Positions 59,460 through 64,000 of a DNA stretch of 64,000 nt are shown here, piece after piece (positions within the stretch are counted from its first letter, which is position 1; every line of letters starts with the position of its first letter). Below the pieces are notes generated by a model. The model saw only the letters and a program-made list of their open reading frames with translations, was not told where the DNA came from and searched no databases. The DNA comes from Tragulus kanchil (taxonomy: Eukaryota > Chordata > Mammalia > Artiodactyla > Tragulidae). The translations under genes and the position numbers were made by a program. The stretch lies in assembly GCA_022376925.1 (NCBI GenBank), contig JAIOJX010000030.1, positions 170,495,298 to 170,559,297 on the forward strand, written 5' to 3'.

Positions 59460-59832
59460 GTACGTGCGCCTCTCTGAGCGGTGGGCTGGGTGAGTCAGGG
59501 TGGAGCATGGCCTGGAGTGGTGTCTGCAGAGGAGGGCCGCTTGGTCAGGGCTTTCACAGCGCAGGGGCCTGCTGGGAGAGAGGAGTTCCCACGCCAGGGA
59601 AGCGAACACACATTCAGGCTTTCTCCTGGCAGGCACCTTTCTAGACTAGAACTGTCTGTACTTGACTAGTTTCCCATCTTATAGGAGAGGATAATGAGGC
59701 CCAGAGAGGCTAAAGCGTGTTCCCCAGGTCCCATGGGTACCAGGGCAGGCCCTCCATCCCTGGGCTACCTGATGCCAAAGCCACGTTCTTAACCCAACCC
59801 CGGTCTCCATCTCTCATCCTCCTCACTTTCAG

Positions 59833-59938
59833 GAAGAACAGCCTGTTTGAGTTTGTGTCTGAGCACCGCCTGGACTGCCCTGGGGAGCTGCTTGCTAAAG
59901 CCAGAGGAGAGACCCTCTTTAGGGACGAAAACACAATG
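59833..59938 (+). CDS. SSUH2: SSUH2 coding exon 10
   Basis: The acceptor cctcactttcag ends at 59832; the donor is gtaaag at 59939. One base completes a Trp codon, then 35 codons: KNSLFEFVSEHRLDCPGELL followed by AKARGETLFRDENTM. Ends in phase 0. Strong family match, no disruption. Confidence 0.93.
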
Positions 59939-60829
59939 GTAAAGAGGGCTCTGCAACTGCCCTGAAGGGAGCTGGGTCCCTCCTCCCACTCGGAGGACAG
60001 GTCTTCTGGGTTTGCAGGCAGGGCCTTCATCCGGAAAGAAACTGGGAAGGAACACAGCTTCCTAGGCAGCCGCAAGCTGCCGGGACCCCACGGGGCTGCT
60101 TCTGTCTTGAGTTTTACAAAGTCAGCCCTCCTTTCTTTCCCTGTTCCTTTTCTCTCCCTCCTTTCTTCCCTCCATCCTTCTCTACGAGGCACTGTGCTAG
60201 GCCCTGGGGATACCGGAAACAGAATCTCTGCCCTCAGATCTCACGGTTGTTGAGGGAGATGATAGCATTTTCTTCACAGGGTCATATGGTAGAAAGACGG
60301 GAAGGGGCAGGGGTTGTTGGGTGGGCAGCGGTGCCGGGGCGAGTGGACGGTGTGACAGCGGGAGCCAGGGTGTCCGGCAGAGGAAGCAGCGGGACAGAGG
60401 CTGTAAGAGCAGCAGAGGGCAGGGAGGTCGTGACCTGGGCAGAGCAAGGAGCTGAGACACAGCAGGTGCAGCCACCAGGTGAGGGAGGGTCCTGTACCCT
60501 AGGGGCTGGCAAGCTCTGCCCTCGCCCTGATTTTAGAGTCTTTTCCTTGGAGCACAGCTCGTTCCTTTGTGTGCTGTCTGGGCGGCTTTTATACTCCAAG
60601 CGCAGAGTTGAGCAGTTGAGACAGAGAACCCCACGGCCTTCAGAGCCTGGGTGTTTACTCTGGCCCTTTACAGAAACGATTTGCCGCCCCCTGCTGTCCG
60701 CCTGGGAAAGGTCCATGGCTTGTAGGACATCTGCCTACAGTTTTATTGGGAGGGTCAGCTTTTCTTCGCTTTCTTCCTTTCTCTTTTCATACGATGTAGC
60801 TGTTTCAGATCGGCTGAATTCATGTGTAT
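59939..60829. other. SSUH2 intron 10, non-repeat part
   Basis: Contains an L2-like core at about 60188-60240 (gcactgtgctaggccctggg). No extra exon in phase was found here. Confidence 0.5.
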
Positions 60830-61490
60830 ATCCTGATCTGATATTTGTATTGATATATACTGTGAAATGATCACCATCATAAATCTAATTTGACATCCAT
60901 CACCATACAGCAAAATTTTTTTTCTTGTGGTGAGAACTTTTATGAGCTACTCTTAGCAGCTTTCGAATATACAATCCAGTACTATCAACTGTAGTCACCG
61001 TTCTGTACTCTACATCCCCAAGACTTATTTGTAAGTGGAAGTAATTGACCTCCTTCACCCACTCTCTCCCCGCCCCACCCCACCCCACTCATTACCATCT
61101 CTGGAAACCATCAATCTCTTCTCCGTGGCTAGGAGTTTGGCTTTTTGTTTTAATTCCACATATAGGTGAGATCATAGGACATTTACCTTTCTCTAACTTG
61201 TGTCGCTTAACTTAATGCCCTCTTCAATCCATGTTGTTAAAAATGGCGGGGTTGGGCTTCCCTGGTGGTCCAGTGGGTAAAGAGCCTGCAGATCCCATAT
61301 GCTGCAGAGAGGCTGGACCGGTGTGTCCAATTGCTAGCCGGTGCTCTGGAGTGCATGAGCACATAGGTGGTGGCCCACACAGGCCAGAGAATAAAGACGG
61401 ATGAGAATGGATAAATAAAAAACAATACAAGAGGCAAAATAAAAAAAAAAAAGGGCAGGGTTTCCTTCTTCATGGCTGCATGGTAGTCCT
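60830..61490 (-). mobile_element. L1M-type LINE 3' fragment, minus strand, split by a SINE
   Basis: actgtgaaatgatcaccatc, ttcttgtggtgagaactttt, tcaactgtagtcaccg and ccacatataggtgagatcat match the reversed end of old L1 elements. It is interrupted at 61255-61454 by a CHR-like SINE. Confidence 0.87.
61255..61454 (+). mobile_element. CHR-like SINE, internally deleted, inserted in an L1
   Basis: gggcttccctggtggtcc joins directly to gcagatcccatatgctgc, so the B-box region is deleted. Ends in an A run. L1 sequence continues on the right (gggcagggtttccttc). Confidence 0.85.
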
Positions 61491-61793
61491 CAGCCTCCTT
61501 TCTTTGCCTCAGTCACTCTGTTTCCTAAAGGTGCATTTCAGGTATAACCTCTCTAGGAAGCCCTGAATTCACCCCGCCCCCGCCCCCCCCCGCGTCTGAG
61601 TTAGATGGCAGCAAAGATCGGCCGGGTGGGATTGTACTGTGCCCACAGCCATCCTCTTTGGTTGGATCAAGGTTTAAGCCCCACCCACCCCACTCGCCCT
61701 GGCCTGGGTCCTCTCTCTGGGCTTGTGCTCCCATCAGCCCTTTAAGGCTCCAGCTGCTGAGCCAGCGAGTCAGGTTGTCTGCGTCCTCCCCAG

Positions 61794-61901
61794 GTGTATC
61801 CCATTGTGGACTTCCCCCTGCGGGAGATCTCTCTGGCCTCCCAGCGCGGCATCGCGGAGCACAGTGCTGCCCTGGCCTCCCGAGCCCGCGTCCTGCAGCA
61901 G
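61794..61901 (+). CDS. SSUH2: SSUH2 coding exon 11 (last coding exon in window)
   Basis: The acceptor gcgtcctccccag ends at 61793; the donor is gtgagc at 61902. 36 codons, phase 0 at both ends: VYPIVDFPLREISLASQRGI, then AEHSAALASRARVLQQ. The family has a further C-terminal segment of roughly 45-50 residues that I do not find between 61902 and 64000, so at least one more exon lies downstream. Confidence 0.93.
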
Positions 61902-62774
61902 GTGAGCTGAGCGGGTACGGGCTGCTGGGAGGTGCGGTACTGGGTCGGCTAGGGCCCCAGGGCCCTGTTGTCTTAACATGAGGAAGGGAATAGGCCCGGC
62001 ACTCTGCGGGGAGGCACAGAGAGGTGCCTTCCCCAGAGCATCAGGCGGAAAGGATGGGGGTGGGGTGGACGGAGGGAGGAGCCCCAGTCAGGAGTGCACG
62101 GAGGTACTAGGGACAGACCCTGGGTCACAGTGGCCGGAGGGCAGAGAGCAGAGCGGGCCAGGTCAAAGGCCTCGGGGAGAAGTTTGGATTAATTTATCCT
62201 GAGAGTGATAGGGACTTGCAGGATTTCATGCAGGAATGCGGCTTAGTGTGATTTTGATTCTCACCCCTGGTATTCAAAAAGGGGAAAGGAAAGCTCAACA
62301 TCTAGTGTGGAAGGCAGGGGTAGAACCCAGAGTCTGCCCCCACGAGGGCGCTTAGCAAATCTCCAACCCCCAAGGGCTGGGCTGGCGGCCGCGGCCTGGG
62401 CTGTTGTGCGGCTGAATCCTCCCGGCCACTAGGGGGCGGTGCGGCCCGTCGCGTTCCCAGAAGCAGGTTGAGGGCGGGGACGGAGTGAAGGAAACAGGGC
62501 AGAAGGATGAGGGGTCGAGAGAAGCCCTGCCGCAGGCCTTGCTGAGGCAGCCTCTCGGGGGTCTGAGTCTTACAGACGGGGCGCAGAGCCAGGTTCTCCC
62601 ACATCCCAAAGTGGTCCCACACCAGCTAGGAACTCCTCGAAGTTCAGATTCTCACCTGCGGCAGAGATTCTATCACCGCCTCAGAGGGTTTTGAAGGGAT
62701 GAGCTTATTTGCTTTAAATGCCCGGAATCCGATACTTAAGATAACCCTATTCCTTCCTTTCCCTTTACATTTTT

Positions 62775-63187
62775 GAAAATTAATTCGGCTGTGTCGGGTC
62801 TTAAGTAGCGCTAGCGGTGAGGAACCCGCCTGCCAGTGCAGGACACCTAAGCGATGCAGGTTCTGTCTGTGGGTTGGGAAGATTTCCTGGAGGAAGGCAT
62901 GGTGACCCACTCCAGTATTCGTGCCTGGAAAAGCCGACGGACAGAGGAGCTTGGTGGACCATGGTCCGTAGGGTCTGCATAGAATCAGACACGACTGAAG
63001 TGACTTAGTAAGCACATGCATGTTGCATCGTGCAGGATCTTTTGTTGTGGCCTATGAAACTATCTAGTTGTGGCGAATGGGCTTAGTTGCCCCTCAGAAT
63101 GTGGGATCTTAATTCCTCAAATAGGGATCAAACCCACATCCCTGCTTTGCATGGGGATTATTAATCACTGGACCACCAGGAAAGTCC
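62775..63187 (-). mobile_element. CHR-type SINE (minus) split by a Bov-tA insertion
   Basis: The left part ttcggctgtgtcgggtctta and right part gttgtggcgaatgggctt...accaccaggaaagtccc belong to one reversed CHR element. They are separated by a plus-strand Bov-tA at about 62805-63015. Confidence 0.82.
62805..63015 (+). mobile_element. Bov-tA SINE nested in a CHR SINE
   Basis: gctagcggtgaggaacccgc head, gggttgggaagatttcctgg, ccactccagtattcgtgcc, gacacgactgaagtgac tail. The start of a second copy is present at 63912-64000 through D14. Confidence 0.88.
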
Positions 63188-64000
63188 CTTCTGTTCCTTT
63201 GCAGTGAGCATTCCTCTTCTCTCTGCATACCTGGGTCACAGTGGCCGGAGGGCAGAGAGCAGAGGCCAGGTCAAAGGCCTCGGGAGAAGTTTGGATTAAT
63301 TTATCCTGAGAGTGATAGGGACTTGCAGGATTTCATGCAGGAATGCGGCTTAGTGTGATTTTGATTCTCACCCCTGGTATTCAAAAAGGGGAAAGGAAAG
63401 CTCAACATCTAGTGTGGAAGGCAGGGGTAGAACCCAGAGTCTGCCCCCACGAGGGCGCTTAGCAAATCTCCAACCCCCAAGGGCTGGGCTGGCGGCCGCG
63501 GCCTGGGCTGTTGTGCGGCTGAATCCTCCCGGCCACTAGGGGGCGGTGCGGCCCGTCGCGTTCCCAGAAGCAGGTTGAGGGCGGGGACGGAGTGAAGGAA
63601 ACAGGGCAGAAGGATGAGGGGTCGAGAGAAGCCCTGCCGCAGGCCTTGCTGAGGCAGCCTCTCGGGGGTCTGAGTCTTACAGACGGGGCGCAGAGCCAGG
63701 TTCTCCCACATCCCAAAGTGGTCCCACACCAGCTAGGAACTCCTCGAAGTTCAGATTCTCACCTGCGGCAGAGATTCTATCACCGCCTCAGAGGGTTTTG
63801 AAGGGATGAGCTTATTTGCTTTAAATGCCCGGAATCCGATACTTAAGATAACCCTATTCCTTCCTTTCCCTTTACATTTTTTGAAAATTAATTCGGCTGT
63901 GTCGGGTCTTAAGTAGCGCTAGCGGTGAGGAACCCGCCTGCCAGTGCAGGACACCTAAGCGATGCAGGTTCTGTCTGTGGGTTGGGAAGATTTCCTGGAG

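Larger units (their letters stand above)
39178..61901 (+). other. SSUH2: SSUH2 gene, coding span visible in window (coding exons 1-11, 3' end missing)
   Basis: Eleven exons with AG/GT borders join in phase: 28+99+82+130+61+125+63+86+93+106+108 nt = 981 nt, 327 codons without a stop. The protein has an N-terminal acidic/proline-rich part, a conserved block (residues about 71-175), six CxxC pairs (residues 177-240) resembling the DnaJ zinc-finger domain, and a C-terminal block. I recognise the SSU-2 homolog family from memory, for example the stretches YRLETFSESR and FHIQ-like LLHFIQLVITW. The family has been linked to tooth development in humans; its biochemical role is not settled. The final exon or exons with the stop codon are not in the window. 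Intron 1 is about 9.4 kb as assembled and holds three duplication blocks. Two coding exons (5 and 6) occur twice because of blocks D12 and D13. In human the gene lies at 3p25 near CAV3 and OXTR; I did not find CAV3 here. Confidence 0.93.
62119..64000 (+). repeat. D14: direct tandem duplication, copies 62119-63229 and 63230-64000 (right copy cut by window end)
   Basis: Offset 1111 falling to 1107 within the first 60 bp of the right copy (gcgggcc versus gcc; gggg versus ggg). It contains the nested Bov-tA/CHR SINE pair. Confidence 0.96.

Noticed and set aside
1731..64000. The duplications as a real programmed or transposon-driven amplification system
   Set aside because: There is no common terminal motif, target-site duplication or shared content at the 14 joins, and the copy-specific errors fit assembly overlap better.

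Overview
This window is mammalian nuclear DNA from a ruminant. It carries many tRNA-derived SINEs of two ruminant-type classes: Bov-tA elements and CHR-like elements that begin 'cttccctggtgg'. It also has ancient mammalian L1, L2, MIR, MLT1-like LTR and Tigger fragments, and long introns with GT/AG sites. The exact species cannot be read from the sequence.

The one real protein gene is SSUH2 (ssu-2 homolog), on the + strand. Eleven coding exons can be placed, from an ATG at 39178 in a strong Kozak context to the end of a coding exon at 61901. Using one copy each of exons 5 and 6, they join in perfect phase into 327 open codons. The predicted protein has a DnaJ-like cysteine-rich zone of six CxxC pairs spread over three exons. 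The last coding exon or exons must lie beyond position 64000. A five-unit GC-rich minisatellite starts exactly at the splice donor of exon 4 and copies that donor in each unit.

From 1 to 39 kb I see no certain gene. This part holds interspersed repeats, an intronless, broken, minus-strand FBXL20 retrocopy (about 23.4-25.75 kb, 5' UTR-like sequence to about 26.1 kb), a 330-bp tetranucleotide array and two exon-like segments I cannot assign (11089-11226 and 12267-12438).

The most striking feature is a set of 14 direct, head-to-tail duplications. Each has an offset of 1.07-1.17 kb, they are scattered through the window, and the copies are nearly identical with 0 to about 35 bp of filler at the joins. 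They add about 15 kb, and they cut through SSUH2 exons 5 and 6, the FBXL20 retrocopy, SINEs and the microsatellite. Uniform length, near identity, differences often sitting at the internal joins, and a retrocopy whose intact 5' end is in one copy and intact 3' end in the other, all point to unmerged contig or haplotype overlaps in the assembly rather than to biology. The true locus is probably near 48-49 kb. I found no convincing new biological system; the duplication pattern is the main thing to check before using this sequence.
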